A stretch of DNA of 64,000 nucleotides from Erythrobacter aureus (GTDB lineage Bacteria > Pseudomonadota > Alphaproteobacteria > Sphingomonadales > Sphingomonadaceae): NCBI RefSeq assembly GCF_003355455.1, contig NZ_CP031358.1:343976-407975 (forward strand). The letters run 5' to 3'. The first letter of the stretch is position 1. Each line of letters begins with the position of its first letter. Both the position numbers and the translations under genes were made by a program. The notes under the pieces were generated by a model that did no database searches, was not told the origin of the DNA, and saw only the letters and a list, made by a program, of their open reading frames with translations. This document shows positions 8,476 through 17,004 of this stretch, one piece after another.

Positions 8476-9912
8476 TTAGCTCAAGACTACATCATTGAAG
8501 GCATTGGCGAGACCATTCCCAGCACCGCTTCTTACCTGCACCATTGCGGAATAACGGGGCTTGATGAATTTCAGCTTCCCGGTCTTCAGGCCGAGCTTAC
8601 GCTCAGCTTTCGAGTGATGCATGTCATGGAGGCCGAGGATCATGGTCATAGCTGAGTTGGCGATGAGATCTTCGGGGAAGTGGTCGAAGTTCTGGCTGAC
8701 CAAGATGAGGCCCACACCGAATTTACGGACCTCGCGCGCCATGCGGTTGATGATGTGCTCGCCGTCGGTGGACATGAATTTGTGAGCCTCATCGATCACG
8801 ATGAAGGTGTCTGGCGCATCCTTCTGGCCGCGAGATTTCGCCTCGACGAAAAGGCGCTCAAGCAGGACCTCGGCGAACATCGACTGCTCGTCTTCGGAAA
8901 GTGCTTTGATGTCGTAGACGCGAAGCGGATCGCTCTGGCTGAAATCAGGGGGCTGGTCCTTGAAGATGCCAGCGGCATCCAGGCCCTTGATGCGCTCATG
9001 CACTGCCTTGAGAACCTCGACACTGTCGTACTTGATGTATTCCTCGAGCTCTCGACCGGATTTGATGGACTGCAGGAAAGCGTCGTAGGTGTCGGAGGCC
9101 TTGGTGATCGCGGAATCGAGTTTGCTGCTGTCGGTGTTGGTGCCTTTCACCGACTCCTTGTTGATTTTCTTTGCGAGCTTTTCGATTTCGCCGAGGATAT
9201 GATTGACCTCAACGCCGTCTGCATTCTTGGCGAGCTGCTGGACCTCTGTGAGAGCCCTCTTGGCGAGATCGGAATCCGCACCCTCTTGCCGTGCAAGACG
9301 GTTCACCATGTGCAGAGCACGGTAGGCGTCAGCCCCGCCGCCGGTGACGAGAACATTCAGGCGCCATGCGCACATAGCTGCCAAATCGGATATGCCGGGA
9401 TGGCGCTTCGTCTTTGCAGTGCGGCCACGAGCCTTTGGGTTGCTACGAGGATCCCAGGTGCGCGGGTCTTTGGGGTCATAGCCATTGGCCGTGTAAAGGT
9501 CGGAGAGCAGGGCGCGCAGAGTTGCCTCTTGGCGGACGCCGAGCTTGGTCGTGGTCCGGTTGATCATGGCAATGATGGAGTTGATGCGCCGCCGAACGCC
9601 GCCGAACTCTGGATCAGTGACCACCTCGAGAGGGTTGAGCCCATACTCGGTGGTTTCCGAGAATATGACGCGATTATTCGCTTGGGGCGCAATGTCCCCA
9701 TGAACATCGAGAATGTGGATGTTCACGTTCCGGTTGGCCTCGATCAGGCTCCGAATGAGATAGCGCAGGCGGTAGGTCTTACCGACACCCGAGGACCCGA
9801 CGATCATAGCGTGCCCTGAAATAGCGCGCGACGGATCCCAGACAATCATTGGATTGTCCTGCGGGTTCTTGCTGGGGAATTTTGCCCGACCGATATCTAC
9901 CATCATGTTCAT
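8476..9912 (-). CDS. HerA/VirB4-like P-loop ATPase
   Basis: HerA/FtsK-superfamily ATPases are ring-shaped DNA or protein translocases used in DNA export, conjugation, DNA-end processing or defence. The 478-residue product has Walker A GSSGVGKT at residues 39-46, followed by HILDVHGD, and a Walker B region TFIVIDEAHKF at about residue 375 followed by REVRKFGVGLILVSQNF, the usual arrangement of this family (the Gln after the Ser is the sensor-like residue). The middle is a long charged helical insert (about residues 150-330). Several ATG codons cluster at the start (9912, 9906, 9903). It heads a four-gene minus-strand group of otherwise unknown proteins, divergent from the pilus operon. No relaxase or mating-pair genes are seen, so a conjugation role is unproven. 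Confidence 0.85.
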   Translation of the reverse strand: MNMMVDIGRAKFPSKNPQDNPMIVWDPSRAISGHAMIVGSSGVGKTYRLRYLIRSLIEANRNVNIHILDVHGDIAPQANNRVIFSETTEYGLNPLEVVTDPEFGGVRRRINSIIAMINRTTTKLGVRQEATLRALLSDLYTANGYDPKDPRTWDPRSNPKARGRTAKTKRHPGISDLAAMCAWRLNVLVTGGGADAYRALHMVNRLARQEGADSDLAKRALTEVQQLAKNADGVEVNHILGEIEKLAKKINKESVKGTNTDSSKLDSAITKASDTYDAFLQSIKSGRELEEYIKYDSVEVLKAVHERIKGLDAAGIFKDQPPDFSQSDPLRVYDIKALSEDEQSMFAEVLLERLFVEAKSRGQKDAPDTFIVIDEAHKFMSTDGEHIINRMAREVRKFGVGLILVSQNFDHFPEDLIANSAMTMILGLHDMHHSKAERKLGLKTGKLKFIKPRYSAMVQVRSGAGNGLANAFNDVVLS

Positions 9913-9971
9913 CCGGCCAGAATAGGAAGAACTGGCATCTGCGTCGACAGGTTTTTGCGTGTTCGCGTGAT

Positions 9972-9992
9972 AACATCCAGAATCATCCAGAA
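9972..9992 (-). promoter_or_regulatory. Tandem AACATCCAGAA-type element
   Basis: AACATCCAGAA at 9972-9982 is followed after one base by CATCCAGAA at 9984-9992, a tandem copy. Read on the minus strand it is TTCTGGATG, 60-80 bases upstream of the HerA-like gene. The same 11-mer occurs before the DsbA-like gene and before the sigma factor gene, all on the minus strand. It could be a promoter element or operator; this is inference from recurrence. Confidence 0.45.
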
Positions 9993-10094
9993 GATTCCTT
10001 AACGGATGAGGGAAATCCGCAAATTATCGCTTGCTTGTCCTGAAAAATCCCCCCATCAGGAGGTGTCAAAGTTCCACACTCGGGGGTTTACGAG

Positions 10095-10628
10095 ATGTAT
10101 ATTGGTTCGCCCAAGGCCGTCGTTATGGCCGGCGCAGCTCTTGTCATGGCAGCGGCACAGCCGCTCGCCGCGCAGTCCAATCCGTTCCTGCCAGCGGCAG
10201 GCGCGTCGAAGGCTGAGGTCGAGAGGATCGTTGAGGCCAAGGTGAAAGCCATGGCTGCCGAGGGCGCTATCGGCTCTGCAGCTCCAGCTGGCGCTGCGCC
10301 GCCTGTTGCAGGCGCTCCGGGCGTTGCTGGGGTGCCGTGCCCTCCGGGGGTTCCGGGCGCAGGGGCGACTCCGGGCCCTGGGGCTCCGGTGAACGAGATG
10401 TCTGGAGCTTGCGTCCCGGGCGGCATGATGCCTCCGGGCGCATTTGGCGCAGAAGGGGTTCAGATGCCTCTGGGCGCCGTGGAAGGAAAGTTGGCGGAAG
10501 GCGCGCGGTTTATCGGCTGCATCAACGGCGTCCCGAAGTTCGCTCTCAAGAACGGGACGCGACTGACCTTCACTAAGGCGGAAGTTTCGAAGGGCGTGGA
10601 GGCTGGTGTCATTCCGGCCTGCCGCTGA
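10095..10628 (+). CDS. Secreted Gly/Pro-rich protein of the pilus operon
   Basis: The 177-residue product has a signal peptide (MYIGSPKAVVMAGAALVMAAAQPLAAQ), a short charged helix (VERIVEAKVKAMAAEG), a long Ala/Gly/Pro-rich region with two cysteines (VPCPPG, GACVPG), and a C-terminal domain of about 50 residues with two more cysteines (FIGCING, IPACR). It should be periplasmic. It is the first gene of the plus-strand pilus operon, 26 bases before the secretin gene, a position in which R64-type loci carry small pil genes of unknown function. It may be a secretin partner; no specific family is recognised. Confidence 0.7.
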   Translation: MYIGSPKAVVMAGAALVMAAAQPLAAQSNPFLPAAGASKAEVERIVEAKVKAMAAEGAIGSAAPAGAAPPVAGAPGVAGVPCPPGVPGAGATPGPGAPVNEMSGACVPGGMMPPGAFGAEGVQMPLGAVEGKLAEGARFIGCINGVPKFALKNGTRLTFTKAEVSKGVEAGVIPACR

Positions 10629-10654
10629 CTCGATCTGAAAAACAGGGGGTATAG

Positions 10655-12502
10655 ATGACCTTTTTTCGTGGGCGCACCAAGCAGGCGCTTCTTCTCACGG
10701 CCGCGGCTCTTACCGTGGCAGGATGTTCGGCTCGCGGCGGAGTTCCGCATGTCGACCGCATGACGCCGATGGAGGCTTCGACAATCGAGCGTTCGGTTGG
10801 TCGCGGTCTGGACAACTCTCGTCCGGCGGTGCGTCGCGTTAAGCTATCTGGCGATTTCTTTGCTCTCAAGCCGATGGGCGGCGACATGCCGAAGGCCATC
10901 AGCGATGCGCGCGTGCGGATCGATTTCGGCGGGCAGACGCCCACGTTCGACGATCTCACGATGCTTCTCGAAGATCGCGGCCTTTCGGTCGTACTTGGCT
11001 GGGACGACGGAAGCCTGGGGGCAGGTTCGGGTGCATCGGCATCGTCTGTCGAAGTCAGCAATACGAGCAACGAGGGCGGCGCGAATGGCGGCGCAGAAAC
11101 GAATAGCTCGCAGAGTGTTCGAGTCGGCAGCTCCGCGTACAATATCCGCTCGCGTTCGCTTCCCTTTCGCCGTTTCGAAGGAACGCTTGGCGGTTTGTTC
11201 CGCCAGCTGGAGCGTTCGATGGGCGTTACGATCTGGTGGAACGAGGGTATCTACGTTTCGCCGGTCGGCCGCTATTCGGTGATGCTCCCGCAGAACCGCG
11301 AGCTGATGCAGCAGGTGGTTACCGAGCTGGAAGCGAAGGGCGCGACGAATGTCGTCGCTTCGATCCAGGCCGGCACAGTGTCGTTCGTGGCTCCGGGCGC
11401 GCTGGCCGAGCAGGTTATCCGCCCGTATTTGCTTCGCCTCGGTCGCAATGCGGCTGAAGTGACGATGCAGGTCGCACTCGTTTCGGTAACGATGAACGAG
11501 GATACCTCGCGTGGCTTCGACTGGTCGCAGTTCAACCTGACGTTCGGTGATCCGTACAGCACGACCGGCAGTAGCGGGTCGGACGGCGGCCTGACTGAAG
11601 GTGGTGGCGCAGGGGAATTTCTGGCTGGCGATGGGAATGGCAATGGGTCGGTTGGCGGTGGACTGCCTACCGATGGACTGTTCTCGTTCGGCAATGATGC
11701 GCTTCGTTATTTCAATCCCGGCGTCAAACTGTTCGGCGATCGTCGTCCTCTCGACATCGTGGGCGCCATCAAATTCCTCTCGACGTATGGTGAGACTGCG
11801 GTCGACCAGAACGTCGAACTTCGCACTCTGGCCGGCACGGCTGTCAATTGGCGGTCGGGCGAGACCATCCCGTATGTCTCGGGGGTTTCGGCAACGACCG
11901 GCTTCAATGGCGGCGGCAGCGGCGGGGGCGGTTTCGGCGGTGGCGCCGTTGGTGCTGCGCAGACCGAAACACTGGAGACGGGCCTGACGCTCGATCTGGC
12001 GCCCAATTATGAGGCGAATGGGGGCCTCGTGACTGTGGCTTTCGAGCTCGAGCTTACCGAACTCGTCGAAATGGTCGAACTCAACGCAGGTAACCAGCTC
12101 GGCACGTTCACGCAGCCGCGGACGCGCGAGCAGAAGCTCGACGACATCGTCCGTATTCCGGTCGGTGAGACTGTCGTGCTCGGCGGCCTTCGCCGGCAGG
12201 TGGCGTCGACCAATCGCAATGGGCCTCTTTCGCTCTACAGCATCGGCTCGAAGAACAAGCGCAGTGAAACGCAGACGGTGTTCATTATCATGCGCCCGTC
12301 GGTGACGGTTTATGAGGTCGAAGGCCTCACGCACAGCCTTCCCAGTCGGATCGGCGATATCACGGTGAACGCCGATGGCTCCGCGTGGGAGCCGCAGGCT
12401 GGCGATTACCGCGGGACGAATATGTTCGGCGCGAGCACGGACACTCCCGGCCCCGAACGCCGCCGCTCGATGGCCCAGCCGGAGAAGTCGAATGATGACT
12501 GA
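10655..12502 (+). CDS. pilN: PilN-like type IVb pilus secretin (lipoprotein)
   Basis: Secretins form the outer-membrane gate through which a pilus passes. The 615-residue product has a signal peptide with lipobox VAGC, as in R64 PilN, then N-terminal domains (about residues 60-270) and a C-terminal secretin domain with recognisable segments GTAVNWRSGETIPYVSG, GLTLDLAPNY and VRIPVGETVVLGGLRRQ followed by a conserved terminal strand region. Two low-complexity stretches rich in Gly and Ser (about 115-150 and 300-335) lie between domains. RBS GGGGG precedes the ATG. Its stop overlaps the start of the next gene. Identification as the PilN class rests on the lipobox, the length and the neighbouring PilQ/PilR-like genes. 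Confidence 0.85.
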   Translation: MTFFRGRTKQALLLTAAALTVAGCSARGGVPHVDRMTPMEASTIERSVGRGLDNSRPAVRRVKLSGDFFALKPMGGDMPKAISDARVRIDFGGQTPTFDDLTMLLEDRGLSVVLGWDDGSLGAGSGASASSVEVSNTSNEGGANGGAETNSSQSVRVGSSAYNIRSRSLPFRRFEGTLGGLFRQLERSMGVTIWWNEGIYVSPVGRYSVMLPQNRELMQQVVTELEAKGATNVVASIQAGTVSFVAPGALAEQVIRPYLLRLGRNAAEVTMQVALVSVTMNEDTSRGFDWSQFNLTFGDPYSTTGSSGSDGGLTEGGGAGEFLAGDGNGNGSVGGGLPTDGLFSFGNDALRYFNPGVKLFGDRRPLDIVGAIKFLSTYGETAVDQNVELRTLAGTAVNWRSGETIPYVSGVSATTGFNGGGSGGGGFGGGAVGAAQTETLETGLTLDLAPNYEANGGLVTVAFELELTELVEMVELNAGNQLGTFTQPRTREQKLDDIVRIPVGETVVLGGLRRQVASTNRNGPLSLYSIGSKNKRSETQTVFIIMRPSVTVYEVEGLTHSLPSRIGDITVNADGSAWEPQAGDYRGTNMFGASTDTPGPERRRSMAQPEKSNDD

Positions 12503-13517
12503 TGCAAGCGCCGGTTCGGTGTCGTTCGCGTCGGATGATGATGAAGGCATCGAAGATGTAGATGCGGGGGCAGAGTCGGCGGAACTGGTCGACGAAGTCC
12601 CCTCCGACGATGTGAAGCCGAAGCGTAAATTTGGCAGCAAGGCGAAGGACAAGAAGCCGAAGAAAGCCAAGAAGCCGAAGGTCAAGGAAGTCTCTGCGGA
12701 GGAGATGCCTCTCCCTACGCAGGTGAATATCGACTTCCTGCGCGGCATCACGAAGGTGAGCGAAGCCGAGCTGCTTGGGCGCGCTTTCATCGAGAAGAAC
12801 TTCGACGCGCCGAACGCCTCGTTCGTTTACGTCCAGAAGTGGCGCGACGGCTGTGTGATCGAAATGCAGGAAGGCGGGGGGTATGCCTACCTTCCAGAAC
12901 TTCTGGCGAAGTTGGACGAAAATCCGGATGCAGTTGTCGCACTCCCGATGTCTGGCCGAATGCTTCAGGTCAAAATCGACAGCGAGACGGGCACGCTCGA
13001 GGCTGTCCTTCTCGCGACGTCGCAGGAACCTCCTGCGAATGCGTTTATCGCACTGCCGACGGCGAAGATGTCGGCTTTCGACAGGCGTGGCTCGAAGGTG
13101 TTTGCCGCTGGCGTGGGATTGCTTGGTGCAAGCACGATCGCGTTGGCGTTCTCAGTCGCCGGCCTATTCATCGATACGGAAGCGTGGGCGTTGCCTTACG
13201 TCCAGCAGACTGCCGTAGAGGACCTTCCGAGCGCGCAAGCGGATAGCTTGGTCCAAGCGCTCAGCGGTGCGGACTGCATCGCGAAGATGGAATACGCGCA
13301 GGGCAGTTGGAAGATCGTTCGTGGCTGGGACAATGGGGTCGGGATGTGCTCGTCGAGCTCACAGCCTGCGCCGAGTGGCGAGGCCGCGGTAGGTGGGGTC
13401 GATCCGTTAGAGGGTGGGCCGCCGCTGCCGGGCTCGATGCCGCTCCCAGGAGCAATTCCTGTTCCGGGTCCAGGGGTTGCCCCGATGCCCGCGCCGCCCA
13501 CTCCGGGCGGCATGTAA
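12492..13517 (+). CDS. PilO-like inner-membrane pilus accessory protein
   Basis: The 341-residue product begins within the last codons of the secretin gene (overlap of 11 bases; a second ATG follows at 12495). It has an acidic N-terminus, a Lys/Pro-rich stretch (KPKRKFGSKAKDKKPKKAKKPK), a cytoplasmic domain of about 130 residues, a single membrane helix (VFAAGVGLLGASTIALAFSV, about 223-245), a short periplasmic part with two cysteines (GADCIAK, GVGMCSS) and a Pro/Gly-rich tail. This bitopic layout and its place after the secretin match PilO/PilP-type accessory proteins of thin-pilus systems, but sequence similarity is not obvious to me. Confidence 0.65.
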   Translation: MMTDASAGSVSFASDDDEGIEDVDAGAESAELVDEVPSDDVKPKRKFGSKAKDKKPKKAKKPKVKEVSAEEMPLPTQVNIDFLRGITKVSEAELLGRAFIEKNFDAPNASFVYVQKWRDGCVIEMQEGGGYAYLPELLAKLDENPDAVVALPMSGRMLQVKIDSETGTLEAVLLATSQEPPANAFIALPTAKMSAFDRRGSKVFAAGVGLLGASTIALAFSVAGLFIDTEAWALPYVQQTAVEDLPSAQADSLVQALSGADCIAKMEYAQGSWKIVRGWDNGVGMCSSSSQPAPSGEAAVGGVDPLEGGPPLPGSMPLPGAIPVPGPGVAPMPAPPTPGGM

Positions 13518-13568
13518 TCTAGCGATCGATCAGCTTGGTCTTCCAAGCTGGATGCGAAAGGAAATCTT

Positions 13569-13940
13569 ATGTTGGATCCAGTCCAGCGCCGCCGTTACGG
13601 GGTGACAGCTCTTGCATTGAGCGCCGTATTCATTGGCCTCTCGGTCGCAGGCGGAGCAGCTACGGCGATGCGGCGAGATGCTGTCGTCGAGGAAATCAGC
13701 GCTTCGGAGGCGAAGTGCCAGCAGAGCATCACTGCTCTTGGTGCTTCCAGCGTCCAGATCAACGGCGATAGCCTTACGGCTGAATGGGTCGGCGTTGATG
13801 GAGGTTATAGCGCCATGGGCACCGCGTCTGCGGCAGCCATGTCTTGCCCTGGCTGGAAAATGAAGGCCTTTTGCATGGGGCAGGAGTGCACCAATGCTGG
13901 GGTCACTCTGCAGATGAGCAGGGCAATCGAGGAAGATTAA
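13569..13940 (+). CDS. Small bitopic protein of the pilus operon (PilP-like position)
   Basis: The 123-residue product has one N-terminal membrane helix (GVTALALSAVFIGLSVAGGAA, about 11-31) and a periplasmic domain with four cysteines (EAKCQQ, MSCPG, AFCMGQ, ECTNA), likely disulfide-bonded. It lies 51 bases after the PilO-like gene on the same strand. In R64 the gene at this place is pilP, also a small anchored protein, but I cannot confirm homology. The cysteine pattern fits the presence of a DsbA-like enzyme gene just past the operon. Confidence 0.6.
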   Translation: MLDPVQRRRYGVTALALSAVFIGLSVAGGAATAMRRDAVVEEISASEAKCQQSITALGASSVQINGDSLTAEWVGVDGGYSAMGTASAAAMSCPGWKMKAFCMGQECTNAGVTLQMSRAIEED

Positions 13941-14205
13941 GGTCGGAAAGTCTGGAATCAATCAGGAAAAATACGCATTTTTGCAAAAATATCCTGATCA
14001 GGTGTTGCGTTCTTCCTAAAACAGGGAATATTTGGAACATCCTCGGAGTGACACTCTCACTTCTCTTTGGATGCGGTGACGGGCTTCGGGACGCCCATAT
14101 CCGGTCTAGTCAGTCTTATCGGTCGAAGGTCGAGGGGGCAGGCGCGCGAGTTCGTCCCGTTCATCTATGAGCCCTGCATAGCGGGGGGCAAAACAAGAGG
14201 TAGTT

Positions 14206-14706
14206 ATGTCGCAAGTTCTTATCGGTATTATCGGTGTTATCCTGTTCATCGGCCTGGCGCTCGCCGGCGCGATGTTCCTCGGTCCGCGTTTCCAGGAATC
14301 GGCCAACAACAGCCGCGCTTCGGCTTCGCTGCAGGCAGTCGCTCAGATATCTCAGGCGGCAAATATGTATCAGCTGCAGGAAGGTTTCGCGGCGGCGAAC
14401 ACCGGGGCGCTGACCAGCGGTGGCTATCTGAAGGCGGTGCCGGTCAATCCCGTCAGCAACGCGAACGAACCGATTCTGGTCAATTACCTCGGCGGCACGC
14501 CTGCGGTGATGGATCATGTGGAGATGGTTATCGGCGGCAATGGCGATGCCGGCACGGGGCAGATCTGCACGGCGATCAACAAGCAGGCAACCGGTGGCGC
14601 AGGCACTCCGCCGACTGCACAGCCGACGGGCGCGACCACGGACGGCGTGTCGGGCTGCTATAACGACACGACCAACAATCAGTACAAGGTCTGGGCGCGC
14701 ATCTAA
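14206..14706 (+). CDS. Leaderless type IV pilin-like protein 1 (likely major pilin)
   Basis: The 166-residue product starts at once with a hydrophobic helix (SQVLIGIIGVILFIGLALAGAM), continues as an amphipathic helix (ESANNSRASASLQAVAQISQAANMYQ) and has a C-terminal domain with two cysteines (QICTAIN, VSGCYN), the layout of a mature type IVb pilin. There is no prepilin leader or Gly-cleavage site. RBS AAGAGG lies just before the ATG, and an in-frame TAG 24 bases upstream with no start codon after it rules out a longer product. It is the first of six related genes and the only one followed by a strong terminator, so it may be the most expressed. A possible promoter (TTGCGT, 17 bp, ATATTT) lies at about 14002-14030. 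Confidence 0.85.
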   Translation: MSQVLIGIIGVILFIGLALAGAMFLGPRFQESANNSRASASLQAVAQISQAANMYQLQEGFAAANTGALTSGGYLKAVPVNPVSNANEPILVNYLGGTPAVMDHVEMVIGGNGDAGTGQICTAINKQATGGAGTPPTAQPTGATTDGVSGCYNDTTNNQYKVWARI

Positions 14707-14732
14707 GCGTTCGGCCTGAAGCTGAAAAAATC

Positions 14733-14766
14733 GGGGAGGGTAGGATGTCCTGCTCTCCCCTTTTTT
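14733..14766 (+). terminator. Terminator after the first pilin gene
   Basis: GGGGAG (14733-14738) pairs with CTCCCC (14755-14760), with an inner AGGA/TCCT pairing, and is followed by TTTTTT. It lies between pilin genes 1 and 2 and would let only part of transcription continue into the rest of the operon. Confidence 0.85.
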
Positions 14767-14795
14767 ATGGAAAGTAGAAACTAAAGGGGGGCATA

Positions 14796-15293
14796 ATGTC
14801 TCAAGTTCTTATTGGCATCATCGGTGTCATTCTCTTTATTGGCCTGGCGCTCGCCGGCGCGATGTTCCTTGGGCCGCGATTTCAGGAATCGGCTGCAAAC
14901 AGTCGTGCGTCGGCCGCTATCCAGGCGGTCACTCAGGTTGCACAGGCGACGAATCTTTACATGCTGGATGAGGGGCGTCCGCCCCCGCCGACGAACGCGC
15001 AGGTTTTGGTCGATGCAGGGTATCTCAAAGCGGTCCCGGTGAACCCGATTACCTCGTCTAGTCCGCCTCAGCTCTGGGAAATGGCGGGCGGGCCCAATCA
15101 TGTCGATATGATTGTCATGCATGGAGGCTCCCTTGCGGATGATGGCGCCAAGGCTGTTTGTGATGCCATCAACAAGCAAAGCACTGGGTATGAGGGGCCA
15201 ACGCCTACGGCGGACCCTACAATGACCAGCGACGGCGTCAGTGGCTGCTGGAGGGCTTCGTTCGGCGCCTACTATGTGTGGGCGAAAATTTAG
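14796..15293 (+). CDS. Leaderless type IV pilin-like protein 2
   Basis: The 165-residue product shares its first ~35 residues almost fully with the preceding pilin (SQVLIGIIGVILFIGLALAG, GPRFQES) and keeps the two C-terminal cysteines (AVCDAIN, VSGCWR) in the same setting, but the middle has diverged. RBS AAAGGGGGGC precedes the ATG. An in-frame TAG stands 21 bases upstream, so no leader peptide can be encoded. It would be assembled by the PilQ/PilR-type machinery encoded downstream. It is either a second subunit or a minor component. Confidence 0.83.
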   Translation: MSQVLIGIIGVILFIGLALAGAMFLGPRFQESAANSRASAAIQAVTQVAQATNLYMLDEGRPPPPTNAQVLVDAGYLKAVPVNPITSSSPPQLWEMAGGPNHVDMIVMHGGSLADDGAKAVCDAINKQSTGYEGPTPTADPTMTSDGVSGCWRASFGAYYVWAKI

Positions 15294-15317
15294 ATAGCAG
15301 GAATTGGAGTTTTTTAA

Positions 15318-15833
15318 GTGTCTCAGGTTCTTATTGGCATCATCGGTGTCATTCTTTTTATCGGCCTGGCTCTCGCTGGCGCCATGTTCCTCGGCCCGCA
15401 GTTCCAGAAGACCTCGAGCACCAGCCGGGCGTCGGCGCATTTACAAGCCGCGGCCCAAATCGCTCATGCGGCCGATCTTTATCGGGCGCAGGAAGGCGTC
15501 TTCGCAACCAACCCGAGCAATCTGATTGCCCGCGGGTATTTGAAGAACGTGCCGGTTAATCCGACTGCGCCGGTGTATCATCCGACGATGATGGACCGGT
15601 TCAATGCAGTAGGCGTGGAAACCACGCCTACTGATGGTCAGCCAGAGTTTGTCTACTTTCGGGTGGGCAACAACAAGAACGATCGGGGCAATCAGGAGGT
15701 CTGCAAAGAGATCAACGTACAGAGCGGAGCGCCGGCGACTATCCCGATGACCGCGCCAGGGCTTACTACGCCCAACGGGGTGAGCGGCTGTTTCGATAAC
15801 GGCTCATCCCTTCAGGCATGGACGAGGCTCTGA
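15318..15833 (+). CDS. Leaderless type IV pilin-like protein 3
   Basis: A 171-residue pilin paralogue starting with GTG at 15318. The N-terminal helix (SQVLIGIIGVILFIGLALAGAM) is the same as in the first two; the globular part is different except for the paired cysteines (EVCKEIN, VSGCFDN) and the terminal aromatic-rich strand (AWTRL). The gene begins 24 bases after pilin 2. A GTG start with a modest upstream purine stretch suggests lower translation. No prepilin cleavage site is present. A hairpin with T-rich flank lies just after it. Confidence 0.82.
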   Translation: MSQVLIGIIGVILFIGLALAGAMFLGPQFQKTSSTSRASAHLQAAAQIAHAADLYRAQEGVFATNPSNLIARGYLKNVPVNPTAPVYHPTMMDRFNAVGVETTPTDGQPEFVYFRVGNNKNDRGNQEVCKEINVQSGAPATIPMTAPGLTTPNGVSGCFDNGSSLQAWTRL

Positions 15834-15849
15834 AAAAAATCTGGAAAGT

Positions 15850-15887
15850 CGGCGGCTTCGGGAAACCCTTATTGACCTGAGCCGCCG
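15850..15887 (+). terminator. Possible weak terminator after pilin 3
   Basis: An 8-bp stem (15850-15857 with 15880-15887, CGGCGGCT/AGCCGCCG) with a 22-base loop is followed by CTTCTTTG, which is only partly T-rich. It may attenuate transcription into the later pilin genes. Confidence 0.4.
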
Positions 15888-15925
15888 CTTCTTTGAGAAT
15901 TCCTGACTAGCGCAAAGAGGTAGGT

Positions 15926-16438
15926 ATGTCGCAAATTCTGCTCGGCATCATTGGCGTAACGATCTTCATCATCTCCGCGATCGCGGGGGTGAGTTACCTC
16001 GGCCCTACCTTCATGCAATCGACGACTGATAGCGAGGCCGGAGTAGGCCTCCAAGGGCTGTCCCAGATCTCGATGGCGATCCATTTGAGGGAGATGGAAA
16101 CTCAGTCCGCAACAGAGGTGGGTTTCAACCTGGACGGTTTAGCGCCGGATTACCTTCCGGAAATTCCGGAAAACCCATTCTCCGCGATTGATCCCATTCT
16201 CGTGACCGGCGTGGGCACTTTGGCTCAGCGACCTGGTGAATTCGTTCTAATGCCTGTCGAGACGGCAAACGCGCAACAGATATGCAACTCGATCAGCCGA
16301 CAGGGCGGCGGCTCTGATGTTGCTCCGAACATCTTCATTTCCGAGATCGTGGAGCCTCTTGGCTGCTTTCGCAGCAAGAAGGAATATGCCGGCGGTGCCG
16401 TGAACATCGGAGACTTCGTAGCCTATGTAAGGATCTGA
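15926..16438 (+). CDS. Leaderless type IV pilin-like protein 4
   Basis: A 170-residue divergent pilin paralogue (SQILLGIIGVTIFIISAIAGVSYLGPTFMQS). Helix, small-residue pattern and the two C-terminal cysteines (QICNSIS, PLGCFR) are retained; it ends YVRI like the other members (WARI, WAKI). RBS AAAGAGG precedes the ATG. It is more distant from the first three and so probably a minor pilin. No leader or Gly cleavage site is encoded at this start. Confidence 0.8.
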   Translation: MSQILLGIIGVTIFIISAIAGVSYLGPTFMQSTTDSEAGVGLQGLSQISMAIHLREMETQSATEVGFNLDGLAPDYLPEIPENPFSAIDPILVTGVGTLAQRPGEFVLMPVETANAQQICNSISRQGGGSDVAPNIFISEIVEPLGCFRSKKEYAGGAVNIGDFVAYVRI

Positions 16439-16452
16439 TTGAGGAGCCTGAG

Positions 16453-17004
16453 TTGTCGAGTGTTCTGGTTGGTATAATTGCGGTAATCCTCTTCATCGGC
16501 TTGGCGATCGTTTCCTCGCTGTATTTGGGCGGACAGTTCAACACCGCGAGTGCGAAGAGCCAAGCGCTCGAGATGACCAATAAGGCATCGCAGTTGAACC
16601 AGGCTACGGCGCTTTACTGGACGGAGCAGGGGCGTCCCGTGGTTGCGAGATCATCGGTGAGAAGCCTGCTCGAGAAGGGATACCTCAAGAAGGTCCCCGT
16701 TAATCCGTACATCGACCGTGGAGGGGCGCCTTTCAGGATGCTTTTCTCCGGGGATGTCTACAGCGCGAATTATTACGCTGACGTGATCATCGTGGATATG
16801 GGGCAAGACGAGGATGCAAAAGAGGTCTGTTCGGCGATCAACAGACAGGCTTCTCATTCTGGGACCATTCCGGAGATTGACGTGTCCGAGGGCGCACGCG
16901 TTTCCGCGATGACGGAAGCCCCTACGGGGTGCTTCCAGATGCATGACGTGGGCATCTATGGTGAAGCTGGGCCGCATAGCTACATCATGTATTCCCGCCT
17001 CTGA
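16453..17004 (+). CDS. Leaderless type IV pilin-like protein 5
   Basis: A 183-residue pilin paralogue opening with TTG at 16453, preceded by GAGGAG at 16440-16445, which fixes the start. The N-terminal helix is SSVLVGIIAVILFIGLAIVSS; the globular part keeps the two cysteines (EVCSAIN, PTGCFQ) and ends YSRL. The rare start codon suggests low output, in line with a minor pilin. The gene starts 14 bases after pilin 4, so the two are tightly linked. No prepilin leader is present. Confidence 0.8.
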   Translation: MSSVLVGIIAVILFIGLAIVSSLYLGGQFNTASAKSQALEMTNKASQLNQATALYWTEQGRPVVARSSVRSLLEKGYLKKVPVNPYIDRGGAPFRMLFSGDVYSANYYADVIIVDMGQDEDAKEVCSAINRQASHSGTIPEIDVSEGARVSAMTEAPTGCFQMHDVGIYGEAGPHSYIMYSRL

